DNA from: Hasllibacter sp963833115
GTDB lineage: Bacteria; Pseudomonadota; Alphaproteobacteria; Rhodobacterales; Rhodobacteraceae
NCBI GenBank assembly: GCA_963833115.1
Contig: CAWHWS010000002.1
Coordinates: 1,178,001 to 1,242,000, forward strand
DNA length: 64,000 nucleotides
Reading direction: 5' to 3'
How positions within the stretch are numbered: position 1 is the stretch's first letter; each line of letters begins with the position of its first letter. Position numbers and translations under genes: made by a program. Positions 7,875 through 18,488 of the stretch are shown here, piece by piece. The notes under the pieces are model-generated. The model ran no database searches, had not been told where the DNA came from, and saw nothing but the letters and a program-made list of their open reading frames with translations.

Positions 7875-8555
7875 ATGTCGGTCTGGCGGCGAATCTCCGA
7901 GGCGGTCTCCGCGCTGGCGGCGGGCGAGGGGCTCTCGTCCGTCTTCGACCGCCTGCGCACGCCGCCGGAGCGCACGGTCGGCTTCACCATCGCGGTCATC
8001 GCGCTCGGCGCGAAGATGGCCAAGGCCGACGGGCATGTCAGCCGGGGCGAGGTCGCGGCCTTCCGGGAGGTGTTCCACATCCCGCCCGAGGCCGAGGCGG
8101 GCGCGGCCCGCGTCTTCGACCTCGCGCGCCGCGACGTGGCGGGGTTCGAGACCTACGCCGAGCGCATCGCCTCGATGTTCGGGCAGGGGCACGGCGCCCT
8201 CACGGACGTGCTCGACGGGCTCTTCCACATCGCGATGGCGGACGGGCGCTACCACCCGGCGGAGGACGCGTTCCTCGACCGCACCGCGGCGGCCTTCGGC
8301 GTGAGCGAGCGCTGCTTCGCCCGCCTGCGCGCGCAGCACGTGCCGGGGGCCGAGGCCGATCCCTGGGACGTGCTCGGCGTGGACCCGGGCGAGGGGCGGG
8401 CGGCCGCGCGCGCCGCCTGGCGCGCCCTGGTGCGCGAGACGCATCCCGACCGGATGGCCGCCCGCGGCGTGCCGAAGGAGGCCGTGGCCCTGGCCGAGAA
8501 GCGCCTGGTCGCGGTCAACCGGGCCTGGGACGCGATCCGGGAGCGGGCGGCGTGA
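7875..8555 (+). CDS. DjlA-like co-chaperone: TerB domain + C-terminal J domain
   Basis: A 226-residue protein with an N-terminal TerB-like helical domain (IAVIALGAKMAKADGHVSRGEV, about 38-59; a second acidic repeat MADGRYHPAEDAF near 115-130) and a C-terminal J domain (DPWDVLGVDPGEG ... ETHPDRM). The HPD tripeptide is at residues 190-192, as needed to stimulate DnaK ATPase. It lacks the N-terminal membrane anchor of E. coli DjlA, so it is likely cytosolic. It stands alone on the plus strand between the VOC gene and a small exported protein. Confidence 0.85.
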   Translation: MSVWRRISEAVSALAAGEGLSSVFDRLRTPPERTVGFTIAVIALGAKMAKADGHVSRGEVAAFREVFHIPPEAEAGAARVFDLARRDVAGFETYAERIASMFGQGHGALTDVLDGLFHIAMADGRYHPAEDAFLDRTAAAFGVSERCFARLRAQHVPGAEADPWDVLGVDPGEGRAAARAAWRALVRETHPDRMAARGVPKEAVALAEKRLVAVNRAWDAIRERAA

Positions 8556-8619
8556 CCGGCGGCGGCCCAGCGGACGGGCCCGCGCGGAACCCGCCGCGGG
8601 CCGGGCGGGTTGGCGGGGC

Positions 8620-8895
8620 ATGATCCGCCCTCTTTGCCTCGTGCTCCTCCTGTCCAGCGCCCTGCCCGCCGTCGCGCAGGACGAGGAAAGGGGGTTCGGC
8701 CTCATGGAGCGGGGCTTCGGCATGCTGATGGAGGGGCTGGGCGACGAGATGGCGCCGATGCTGCGGGAGCTACGCGACATGGTGGGCGAGATCGACCGCT
8801 ACGAGGCGCCCGAGAAGCTGCCCAACGGCGACATCATCATCCGGCGCAAGGATCCCGCCGACCCGCCCCTGCGCGGGGACGAGATCGAGCTCTAG
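8620..8895 (+). CDS. Small exported hypothetical protein (91 aa)
   Basis: A 91-residue protein with a clear type I signal peptide (MIRPLCLVLLLSSALPAVAQ, cleavage after A19). The short acidic mature domain is methionine-rich and helical (GFGLMERGFGMLMEGLGDEMAPMLRELRD), followed by NGDIIIRRKDP. Close relatives in Rhodobacterales are often mislabelled as ATPases; nothing in the sequence supports that. It is probably periplasmic, function unknown. A GGAAC-N17-GGTT promoter-like motif at 8586-8611 ends only 8 nt before the ATG, so if real the transcript would be nearly leaderless. Confidence 0.75.
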   Translation: MIRPLCLVLLLSSALPAVAQDEERGFGLMERGFGMLMEGLGDEMAPMLRELRDMVGEIDRYEAPEKLPNGDIIIRRKDPADPPLRGDEIEL

Positions 8896-8901
8896 GCGGG
8901 A

Positions 8902-8977
8902 CCCTCCCGCCCGCCCTCGGCGCCTGCCGGCGCCTCGGGCCGTTGGGCCGGGCCTCGCCCTTCGGGCCTCGGCGCGC
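8902..8977. repeat. GC-rich dispersed repeat, copy A, in a convergent spacer
   Basis: About 76 bp starting CCCTCCCGCCCGCCCTCG matches 26897-26976 closely, with scattered substitutions and small indels, including the shared core GTTGGGCCGGGC. Both copies lie just after the stop of a plus-strand gene facing a minus-strand gene. The unit holds several short GC-rich inverted repeats. Together with the rest of the spacer (to 9030) it may act as a bidirectional terminator. Confidence 0.7.
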
Positions 8978-9030
8978 CTGCGGCGAGCGGAGCCTGCGGC
9001 GGGCGGCTCTGCGGCGGGCGGGGCGCGCGC

Positions 9031-10575
9031 TCAGCCGCGTCCGACGCGCGCGACCCCTTCGGCCTCCAGCGAGGCGGCGAGCGCGCCGAACCGGGCCTCG
9101 GCCACCTCCCCGAAGAGGCCCGCCGTCTCGGCCCGCATCACGAACTCCAGGCGCTTCTTCTTGGGGAACCAGCGCAGCTCGCCCATCTGCCCCGGCTCCA
9201 CGACCGAGAGCATGGCGCCGAAGCGCATCGCGCGCCCGAGCTGCTCGGCGGCGCGGACGTGGTCCTCGCCCAGGAGGGAGAGCACCTCGCCGAAGCGGTC
9301 CTCGTCGCGCGCGTTCTTGTAGCGGTGCATGAGCGCCAGGCCGAGGAACACCCGCCCCGGATGGTCGAGCCCGCCCAGGTTCGCCCGCGTCGCGTTGTCG
9401 AAGCAGAGCTCGGCGCGGTAGTCGGGATGCGCGCGCCAGGTGACGTCGTGCAGAAGGCACGCGGCGCGCACGAGCCGCAGCCGCGCGGGCCGGGCGGTGC
9501 GGTAGAGCGGGCGCAGGAACTCGAACAGGGTGCGCCCGAAGCCGGGCAGGCGCGCGTCCTTCGCCTCCGAGAAGCGCGCCGCCTCGATCAGGGGATCGCG
9601 CTCGCGCAGGCGGCGGGGCATCTGCTCGTAGAGCATGCCCTCGCGGATGCCGTAGGCGCTGATCGCGATCTCCTTGGGCGCGTAGACCTTCAGCACGCCC
9701 TTGAGCACCTCGCTCGCGAGCGGCACCAGGCTGATGCGCCCCTCGGAGAGCCCGGAGCGCGCCTTGAGGTCGGCGATGTCGTTCTCGGCGATCCATTTGA
9801 TGGTGCGCTTGGCGTCGGTGCGCGTCATCCGGTACTCGTGCAGGACGTGCAGCGGATAGCCCCTGCGCAGCATGTCGAGCCGGGCGATGGCGCGCCAGGA
9901 GCCGCCCACGAGGAACAGGGGGTCGGCCGGCTTGCCGACGGCGGCTGCGAGGGCCTCGACGCCGCTCGCGATGGCGGCCTTGCGGTCCTTCTTGGCGAGG
10001 TCCTGGAGCTTGAGCGGGCCGAGCTGGCTCGTCTCGCGCCGGCCGATGCGGCCCTCGGCCACCTCCGCCAGCTCCATGGAGGAGCCGCCGATGTCGCATA
10101 CGAGGCCGGTGGCGCGGGGCCAGCCCAGGAGCACGCCCTGCGCCGAGAGGCGCGCCTCCTCGCGCCCGTCCACCACCCACAGGCGCAGGCCGGTCGCCGC
10201 CTCGACCTCGGCGCGGAACTCCGGCCCGTCGGCGGCGTCGCGCACCGCGGCGGTGGCGACGGTGGAGAGGGGCGAGATGCCCATCGCGTCGGCCAGGAGC
10301 TTGAACCGCGTGAGCGCGGCCAGCGCGCGCACGCGCCCTTCGGGGTTGAGGCGCCCGGTCTCGGCCATGCCCTTGCCGAGGCCGGCCATCACCTTCTCGT
10401 TGTAGAAATAGGCGGGCGAGCGGGCGGCGCCGTCGAACACCACCAGCCGCACCGAGTTCGAGCCGACGTCGACGACGCCCACGCGGGCGAGCGCGCGGGC
10501 GGCCGGGTCGTCGAAGAGCGGGCGGCCGAACGGGTTCGGAGCGGCGTCGCCGGCGGCGTGGTCGTCTGGCATCAT
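9031..10575 (-). CDS. ppx: Exopolyphosphatase, Ppx/GppA family
   Basis: A 514-residue protein of the ASKHA fold: phosphate-1 loop VGVVDVGSNSVRLVVFDG (about 32-49), the phosphate-2 loop LVCDIGGSSMELAEV, and a C-terminal HD-type helical half (HDVTWRAHPDYR). It hydrolyses polyphosphate or pppGpp ends. It follows ppk1 by 67 nt, so synthesis and breakdown of polyphosphate are in one operon (perM-hda-ppk1-ppx). Two adjacent ATG codons (10575, 10572) could both serve; GGGGA fits the second better. Confidence 0.93.
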   Translation of the reverse strand: MMPDDHAAGDAAPNPFGRPLFDDPAARALARVGVVDVGSNSVRLVVFDGAARSPAYFYNEKVMAGLGKGMAETGRLNPEGRVRALAALTRFKLLADAMGISPLSTVATAAVRDAADGPEFRAEVEAATGLRLWVVDGREEARLSAQGVLLGWPRATGLVCDIGGSSMELAEVAEGRIGRRETSQLGPLKLQDLAKKDRKAAIASGVEALAAAVGKPADPLFLVGGSWRAIARLDMLRRGYPLHVLHEYRMTRTDAKRTIKWIAENDIADLKARSGLSEGRISLVPLASEVLKGVLKVYAPKEIAISAYGIREGMLYEQMPRRLRERDPLIEAARFSEAKDARLPGFGRTLFEFLRPLYRTARPARLRLVRAACLLHDVTWRAHPDYRAELCFDNATRANLGGLDHPGRVFLGLALMHRYKNARDEDRFGEVLSLLGEDHVRAAEQLGRAMRFGAMLSVVEPGQMGELRWFPKKKRLEFVMRAETAGLFGEVAEARFGALAASLEAEGVARVGRG

Positions 10576-10642
10576 GGTCCCCGTCTGCGCGCGGCGACGG
10601 TGGCGCGCCGGGGCGCCGCCGTCAAATCCCGGCCCACGCGGG

Positions 10643-12808
<2,166 letters not shown>

Positions 12809-12836
12809 GGTTCCTCCTCGGCGCCGTCGCCCCTCC

Positions 12837-13502
12837 CTAGAGGCCAAGCACATCGCGCGCGAGGGGCACCGACACGTCGCGCCCCCGCTCGAGGGCGGCC
12901 GCGTCGAGGCGGGCGACCGCCTCCTGCGCCGCCGCCGCGCTCCGCTCGATCCGCAGGGCGAGCCAGGAGACCAGCGCGCGCGGCGGCGCGATCTGCCGGT
13001 CGGCGAAGTGCTTGGTGAGGAGGGCGGTCAGCAGCGCGTCGTCCGGCGGCGGCACCTCGATCGGCAGGGTCGCGGCGAGGCGGCTGCCGAGATCCGGCAG
13101 GGCGACGCGCCAGCGCGAGGGCGGCGCCCGGCCCGTCAGGAGGAGGGGGCGCCCGGCCTCGGCGGCGGCGTTGATCAGGTGCAGGAGCGCGGCCTCGTCG
13201 GCGGGCCCCTCTGGGGCCGCGTCCTCCAGCGCGAGGGCGGCGGGACCGGCGCCGCGGGCGAACGCCGCCGCGAGGTCCGGCGCCGCGGCCGCCGGCGCCA
13301 CGCGCGCGCCGGCGGCCTCGGCCCAGACATGCGCGAGATGCGACTTGCCCGCGCCCTCCGGCCCGGTCAGGGCGGCGCGCCCGGCCGGCCAGCGCGCCCA
13401 GCCGTCGAGCAGGGCCAGCGCGGGGGCGGCGCCCGGCGAGACGACGAAATCCTCCCGTCCGAGCGCGGGGCGCATCGGCAGGTCGAGCGCGAGCTGCGTC
13501 AC
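12837..13502 (-). CDS. hda: Hda-like DnaA regulatory inactivator
   Basis: A 221-residue AAA+ protein related to DnaA domain III. It begins TQLALDLPMRPALGREDFVVSPG, has the P-loop GPEGAGKSHLAHVWAEA, and ends in a lid region with VSWLALRIERSAAAAQEAVARLD. In alphaproteobacteria (HdaA) it acts with the beta clamp to stimulate DnaA-ATP hydrolysis and restrain replication initiation; QLALDL at residues 3-8 fits the clamp-binding motif. The start is GTG at 13502, inside a GTGA overlap with the perM stop, so the two are coupled. Confidence 0.88.
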   Translation of the reverse strand: MTQLALDLPMRPALGREDFVVSPGAAPALALLDGWARWPAGRAALTGPEGAGKSHLAHVWAEAAGARVAPAAAAPDLAAAFARGAGPAALALEDAAPEGPADEAALLHLINAAAEAGRPLLLTGRAPPSRWRVALPDLGSRLAATLPIEVPPPDDALLTALLTKHFADRQIAPPRALVSWLALRIERSAAAAQEAVARLDAAALERGRDVSVPLARDVLGL

Positions 13503-14593
13503 CTCTCCTCCGGGGGGGGCGGCTCCGGCGGCGTGGCGGCCCCGAGATAGAGCGGCGAGGCGGTGTAGCGCTCGGCCGCGAACCGCGCGACCACCCCCAG
13601 GGCGGCGGCGACCGGCACCGCCACCAGCAGCCCGACGAAGCCGAACAGCGTCCCGAAGGCCGAGAGCGCGAACAGGAGCCAGACCGGGTGCAGGCCGACC
13701 GAGCCGCCCACCAGCTTGGGGGTGAGGAAGTTGCCCTCGGCGAACTGGCCCGAGACGAAGATCGCGGCGACGATGGCGACCATCCACCATTCGCCCCAGA
13801 ACTGGAACAGCGCGAGCCCGATCGCGAGGCCGCCGCCGACGATCGCGCCGACATAGGGGATGAAGGTCAGGAGCCCCGCCAGAGCGCCCACGACGACCCC
13901 GAAATTGAGGCCGGCGATCGCCAGCGCGACGGCGTAGTAGGCGCCCAGGATCAGCATCACCGTGCCCTGGCCGCGAATGAAGCTGGAGAGCGTGCGGTCG
14001 ATCTGTCCGGCGAGGGCGCGGATCGTGGGCGCGTGCTCGCGCGGCAGGAGCGCGTCGATCCGCGCCACCATGCGGTCCCAGTCGAGGAGGAGGTAGACCG
14101 CCACCACCGGCACGATCACGAGGAGGAGCACCATCCCCAGGAGGCCGCGCCCCGCCGTCAGCAGGCCCGACACGATCGCCCCGCCCCGCTCCCGCAGCCC
14201 CTCGACCCCGGCGATGAGGGTGCTCTCGATCCGGCCGCGATACTCCGCGAGCCAGGGGAAGCGCCGGATGAACGGACCATCGGGGTCGATGATGCTCTCG
14301 ACGAAGGCGGGGCCGGTGGCGATGAGGCCGCGGACCTGGTCGTCGATCGTCAGGACCGCGGGAATCACGACGGCGACGAAGAGGAGGATCGCGGCGACGG
14401 TGATGAGCAGGACCGCCAGCGCGCGCGACAGGCCGAGCCGTTCGAGCCGGTCGGCCACCGGGTCGAGGAAATAGGCCACCGCGCCGCCCAGGACGAAGGG
14501 CAGGATGACGTCGCCCAGCGCCCAGAGAACCGCCGCCGTCGCGACGGCGGCCGCGCCCCACCACATCGCCTGTCGTCGGATCGGGATGGCCAT
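13499..14593 (-). CDS. perM: AI-2E family transporter (PerM-like permease)
   Basis: A 364-residue polytopic inner-membrane protein of the PerM/AI-2 exporter family. Two N-terminal membrane segments (about 9-70) are followed by a soluble loop, then a block of hydrophobic helices from about 150 to 330 with the family-typical FIPYVGAIVGGGLAIGLALFQF and GQFAEGNFLTPKLVGGSVGLHPVW. The substrate is not known for this subgroup; the AI-2 label is historical. First gene of the perM-hda-ppk1-ppx unit. A good sigma-70-like promoter lies 38 nt upstream. Confidence 0.9.
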   Translation of the reverse strand: MAIPIRRQAMWWGAAAVATAAVLWALGDVILPFVLGGAVAYFLDPVADRLERLGLSRALAVLLITVAAILLFVAVVIPAVLTIDDQVRGLIATGPAFVESIIDPDGPFIRRFPWLAEYRGRIESTLIAGVEGLRERGGAIVSGLLTAGRGLLGMVLLLVIVPVVAVYLLLDWDRMVARIDALLPREHAPTIRALAGQIDRTLSSFIRGQGTVMLILGAYYAVALAIAGLNFGVVVGALAGLLTFIPYVGAIVGGGLAIGLALFQFWGEWWMVAIVAAIFVSGQFAEGNFLTPKLVGGSVGLHPVWLLFALSAFGTLFGFVGLLVAVPVAAALGVVARFAAERYTASPLYLGAATPPEPPPPEER

Positions 14594-14630
14594 GACCGGC
14601 TCCTCGGGGCCCCGGATCGGAGCCGCCCCG

Positions 14631-14659
14631 ATCTATGGTGGCGGGCGGTCGATGCGCAA
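14631..14659 (-). promoter_or_regulatory. Predicted sigma-70 promoter of perM-hda-ppk1-ppx
   Basis: Minus strand TTGCGC (14659-14654), exactly 17 nt, ATAGAT (14636-14631), 38 nt before the perM ATG. The same -35 hexamer occurs in the rpmF promoter. Confidence 0.5.
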
Positions 14660-14900
14660 GGCGCGCCCCGCCGCCGTCCCGCCGCCGTCCCGCCCCACGG
14701 GCGTCCTGCCGCCCGCCGATCGGCCGCGGGCCGGATCCGGGCCCGGCATCGGCCCGAGGGCCGGCGACGTGGCTGGCGCCGTCGTCGGCCCCGTCGCCCG
14801 CGAGGATCGCGCCCGACCCGGCCGGCGTCCCGGCGGCCCGCCTGTTGCGGGGGGGCGGGCGCGGCGATACGCGAGGGCGGCAGCCGCCCCGGAGCCCCCC
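14660..14900. other. GC-rich spacer upstream of proS, no gene seen
   Basis: The rest of the 307-bp divergent perM/proS spacer. It holds a short tandem repeat (GCCGCCGTCCC twice, about 14668-14692), several GC-rich inverted repeats, and a weak possible proS promoter (TTGCGG 14845-14850, GATACG 14866-14871, 15-nt spacer). No convincing ORF is present on either strand. Confidence 0.4.
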
Positions 14901-16250
14901 ATGCGCCTCTCCCGCTATTTCCTGCCCGTCCTCAAGGAGACGCCCGCCGAGGCGCAGATCGCCTCGCACCGGCTGATGCTGCGGGCGGGGATGATCAAGC
15001 AGGCGGCCGCCGGCATCTACTCTTGGCTGCCGCTCGGCCTGCGCGTCCTGCGCAACGTCCAGCGCATCGTCGAGGAGGAGCAGCAGCGCGCCGGGCACGT
15101 CCCCGTCCTGATGCCCACGATCCAGCCGGCGGACCTCTGGCGCGAGAGCGGGCGCTACGACGATTACGGCGCCGAGATGCTGCGCATCCGCGACCGGCAG
15201 GACCGCGACCTCCTCTACGGGCCGACCAACGAGGAGATGATCACCGACATCTTCCGCAGCCACGTGTCCAGCTACAAGGACCTGCCCCTCACGCTCTACC
15301 ACGTCCAGTGGAAGTTCCGCGACGAGATGCGCCCGCGCTTCGGCGTCATGCGGGGCCGCGAGTTCCTGATGAAGGACGGCTACAATTTCGACCTGACGCG
15401 CGAGGCCGCGCTGCACGCCTACGACCGGCATCTCGTGAGCTACCTGCGCACCTTCGAGCGCATGGGCCTCCGGGCGATCCCGATGCGCGCGGATTCGGGG
15501 CCCATCGGCGGCGACGACACGCACGAGTTCCTGGTCCTCGCCGAGACCGGCGAGAGCGAGGTGTTCTACGACTCGGCCGTCGCGGACCTGCGCTTCGGCG
15601 ACCGGGAGATCGACTATGACGACGCCGCGCAATGCGCCGCCGTGCTGGAGGAGTTCACCACCCGCTACGCCCGCACCGACGAGACCCATGACGAGGCGGC
15701 GTTCGCGCAGATCCCCGAGGAGCGCCGCCGCACCGCCCGCGGCATCGAGGTCGGGCAGATATTCTACTTCGGGACCAAGTATTCCGAGCCGCTGGGCGCC
15801 ACCGTGCAGGGGCCGGACGGGAAGGCGGTGCCGGTCCACATGGGATCCCACGGCATCGGCGTCTCCCGCCTCGTCGGCGCGATCATCGAGGCGAGCCACG
15901 ACGACAAGGGCATCGTCTGGCCCGAGGGCGTGACGCCCTTCCACGCCGGGATCGTCAACCTCCGGCAGGGGGACGCCGCCTGCGACGCCGCCTGCGAGGC
16001 GCTCGAGGCCGGCATGATCGCGCTGGGGCTCGACCCATTGCACGACGACACGGACGAGCGCGCCGGCGCCAAGTTCGCGACCATGGACCTCATCGGCCTG
16101 CCCTGGCGGATCGCGGTGGGGCCGCGCGGGCTGAAGTCCGGGCTCGTGGAGGTCACGCGCCGCGCCACCGGCGAGACCGAGGAGCTGACCCCGGCCGACG
16201 CGCTGGCGCGGGTGGCGGCGGCCTACGGGATCGCGGCGATCGTGGAGTGA
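14901..16250 (+). CDS. proS: Prolyl-tRNA synthetase (short alphaproteobacterial form)
   Basis: A 449-residue class II synthetase charging tRNA-Pro. Motif 2 is seen in YHVQWKFRDEMRPRFGVMRGREFLMKDGY; GPTNEEMITDIFRS precedes it, and motif 3 is GSHGIGVSRLVGAI. It is about 120 residues shorter than E. coli ProS because the editing insertion domain is missing, as usual in alphaproteobacteria. The ATG at 14901 begins the conserved RLSRYFLPVLKETPAEAQIASH; longer in-frame starts give low-complexity sequence. A tRNA-Pro(GGG) gene is elsewhere in the window at 41.9 kb. The stop overlaps the next start (GTGA). Confidence 0.96.
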   Translation: MRLSRYFLPVLKETPAEAQIASHRLMLRAGMIKQAAAGIYSWLPLGLRVLRNVQRIVEEEQQRAGHVPVLMPTIQPADLWRESGRYDDYGAEMLRIRDRQDRDLLYGPTNEEMITDIFRSHVSSYKDLPLTLYHVQWKFRDEMRPRFGVMRGREFLMKDGYNFDLTREAALHAYDRHLVSYLRTFERMGLRAIPMRADSGPIGGDDTHEFLVLAETGESEVFYDSAVADLRFGDREIDYDDAAQCAAVLEEFTTRYARTDETHDEAAFAQIPEERRRTARGIEVGQIFYFGTKYSEPLGATVQGPDGKAVPVHMGSHGIGVSRLVGAIIEASHDDKGIVWPEGVTPFHAGIVNLRQGDAACDAACEALEAGMIALGLDPLHDDTDERAGAKFATMDLIGLPWRIAVGPRGLKSGLVEVTRRATGETEELTPADALARVAAAYGIAAIVE

Positions 16251-16915
16251 CGGGCGAGGGCGCGATCCTCGCCTACGGCGACAGCCTCACCTGGGGGTTC
16301 CGCGCCGAGCGCGACTGCCGCCATCCGCCCGAGGCCCGCTGGCCCGTCGTCGCCGCGCGCGTCCTGGGGCGCGAGGTGGTCGCCGACGGGCTGAGCGGCC
16401 GCACCACGGTGAAGGACGAATGGTCCGCCCCCACCGACCGCAACGGCGCGCGCACCTTGCCCAACGCGCTCGAGATCCACACCCCGCTCGCGCATGTCGT
16501 CCTCTTCCTCGGCGCCAACGATCTCGCCTGGTTCCCCGGCGCGACGGCCGATTTCGCCGCGGGCGGGATGGCCCGCCTGGTCCAGATCGCGCGCGGCTTC
16601 CCCTACCGGTTCGGCGCGCCGCCGCCCGCCATCACCCTGGTCGCGCCGCCGCCGATGCGCGCGGTCCCGGACGGGCCGACCGAGCACATGGCGGCGCAGT
16701 CGGCGCGGCTGGCGGGGCTCTACGCCGCCCTCGCGCGGGAGGAGGGCTGCGGCTTCGTCGACGCGGGCGCGTGCGCGGAGGTCTCGCCGCTGGACGGCGT
16801 GCACCTGGACGCGGCCGCATCCGTCCGCGTGGGAGAGGCCATCGCGGAGGCGCTGTGCGGCGGGGGGCCCGCCGCGCGGTGGGGCCACGCGGCGTTCACC
16901 TCTCCCGGCGCATAA
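16247..16915 (+). CDS. SGNH/GDSL-type hydrolase
   Basis: A 222-residue esterase-like protein with the block I motif GDSLTWG (nucleophile Ser13), block III GANDL and the C-terminal catalytic pair in DGVHLD. No signal peptide is visible, so it is probably cytoplasmic. The fold resembles rhodobacterial arylesterases and acyl-CoA thioesterase relatives; the substrate cannot be told. The GTG start overlaps the proS stop in a GTGA tetranucleotide, so translation is likely coupled to proS. Confidence 0.88.
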   Translation: MTGEGAILAYGDSLTWGFRAERDCRHPPEARWPVVAARVLGREVVADGLSGRTTVKDEWSAPTDRNGARTLPNALEIHTPLAHVVLFLGANDLAWFPGATADFAAGGMARLVQIARGFPYRFGAPPPAITLVAPPPMRAVPDGPTEHMAAQSARLAGLYAALAREEGCGFVDAGACAEVSPLDGVHLDAAASVRVGEAIAEALCGGGPAARWGHAAFTSPGA

Positions 16916-17201
16916 CCGCCCCGCGATCGCACGAAGGACAGCGGGATATCGGAGCGCCTCGGCCGGTGTAGCGGCCGGCCGGCGCGTTCGCGTCTCACCG
17001 GTGAGAACGACGGGGGTGACGCCCCGATCCGGCCCCCGCGACCCACGCGGCGCCGCGTTCCCTTCACACCCTGCGGGCGGGCCGCCCCGGGGAACGATCC
17101 GACGCAGGGCGCGCCGTTCGCGGCGAGCGCCCCCCGCCGCGTGCGCGGCAGCCGGCCGCGGCGCCTTGACCCCGCCCGGCCGCCCGCCCATCCCGGCGCG
17201 C
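16916..17201. other. Spacer upstream of lolC/E with a 14-bp perfect palindrome
   Basis: A 286-bp spacer without a convincing gene. It contains the perfect palindrome TCTCACCGGTGAGA at 16993-17006, which looks like a dimeric regulator site, and several GGCCGGCC-type inverted repeats near 16968-16984. The 3' part is plain GC-rich sequence leading to the lolC/E start. Confidence 0.55.
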
Positions 17202-18488
17202 ATGGCCGCGACCCCCCCCTTCGCCCGCTTCGAGTGGATGATCGCCTGGCGCTACCTGCGCGCCCGCCGCGCCGAGGGCGGCGTGAGCGCGATGACCTGG
17301 ATCTCCCTGATCGGGATCGCGCTCGCGGTCTTCGCCCTGATCGCCACGCTCGGGGTGCGCGCGGGCTTCCGCGCCGAGTTCGTGGACACGATCCTGGGCT
17401 CGGGCGCGCACGTCACCGTCTATCAGGCGCCGGAGGCGGGGGCGGCGGGCCGCTCCATCCCGGACTACGAGGCGCTGGCCGAGCGGCTGCGCGCCGTGCC
17501 CGGCGTGGACCGCGCGGCGCCCCTGGTGCGGGGCTCGGTCCTGGCGACCAACCGGGGCTACTCCACCGGGGTGCAGGTCCTGGGCATATCCGCCGCGGAC
17601 CTGGCCGCGATCCCCCGCGTCGCCGACCCCGAGGCGCAGCTCGGCAGCCTGGAGCGCTTCGCCCCGGGCGAGGGGGGCGGCGTCTCGGTCGGCTCCGGGG
17701 TGGCGCGCGAGCTCGGGCTCTCGCTCGGCGACCGGGTGCGCCTGCTGTCGCCGGACGGGGCGCGCACCGCCTTCGGCACCTCGCCGCGCGTGGGCGCCTA
17801 CGAGGTCGTGCACGTCTTCACCGCCGGGCGCTGGGACCTCGACCGCACGCGCATCTACATGCCGCTCGCCGAGGCGCAGTCCTTCTTCAACCGCGAGGGC
17901 GCGGCGGACGAGATCGAGGTCATGGTGGACGACCCCGAGGCGGTCGACGCGCTCGCCCTGCCGCTCCTCGCCGCCGCCGGGGACCGCGCGACGCTGTGGA
18001 CCTGGAAGGACCAGTCCGGCGCCTTCCTGCGCGCCCTCGACATCGAGGACGACGTGATGTTCGTGATCCTCTCGGTGCTCGTCCTCATCGCGGCGATGAA
18101 CATCGTCTCGGGCCTCATCATGCTGGTGAAGAACAAGGGCCGGGACATCGGCATCCTGCGCACCATGGGCCTGACGGAGGGCACGATCCTGCGGGTGTTC
18201 TTCATCTGCGGCGCGGGGGTCGGCCTCATTGGGACGGCTGCCGGCGTGGCGCTGGGTTGCCTCTTCGTCTGGCAGGTGGACCGCATCTTCGGGCTGGTGA
18301 ACTGGCTCGCGGGCGGCGGCATCTGGGACCCGTCGATCCGCGGGCTCTACCGGCTGCCGGCGATCCTGCGCTGGCAGGACGTGGGCGCGGCCGTCGCGTT
18401 GTCGCTCGTCCTGAGCTTCGTGGTCACGATCTTCCCGGCGCGGCGGGCGGCGCGGATGAACCCGGTGGAGGCGCTGCGCTATGAGTGA
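17202..18488 (+). CDS. lolC: Lipoprotein-releasing ABC permease, LolC/LolE family
   Basis: A 428-residue inner-membrane permease of the lipoprotein-release complex. It opens with FEWMIAWRYLRARRAEGGVSAMTWISLIGIALAVF (membrane segment 1 about 31-50), then a large periplasmic domain (about 60-275), then three membrane segments, with GLIMLVKNKGRDIGILRTMG between segments 2 and 3. It ends with ARRAARMNPVEALRYE, the family signature. It works with LolD to extract outer-membrane lipoproteins. As in other alphaproteobacteria a single LolC/E-type permease probably forms a homodimer. The start at 17202 is the ATG giving the usual N-terminus. Confidence 0.92.
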   Translation: MAATPPFARFEWMIAWRYLRARRAEGGVSAMTWISLIGIALAVFALIATLGVRAGFRAEFVDTILGSGAHVTVYQAPEAGAAGRSIPDYEALAERLRAVPGVDRAAPLVRGSVLATNRGYSTGVQVLGISAADLAAIPRVADPEAQLGSLERFAPGEGGGVSVGSGVARELGLSLGDRVRLLSPDGARTAFGTSPRVGAYEVVHVFTAGRWDLDRTRIYMPLAEAQSFFNREGAADEIEVMVDDPEAVDALALPLLAAAGDRATLWTWKDQSGAFLRALDIEDDVMFVILSVLVLIAAMNIVSGLIMLVKNKGRDIGILRTMGLTEGTILRVFFICGAGVGLIGTAAGVALGCLFVWQVDRIFGLVNWLAGGGIWDPSIRGLYRLPAILRWQDVGAAVALSLVLSFVVTIFPARRAARMNPVEALRYE

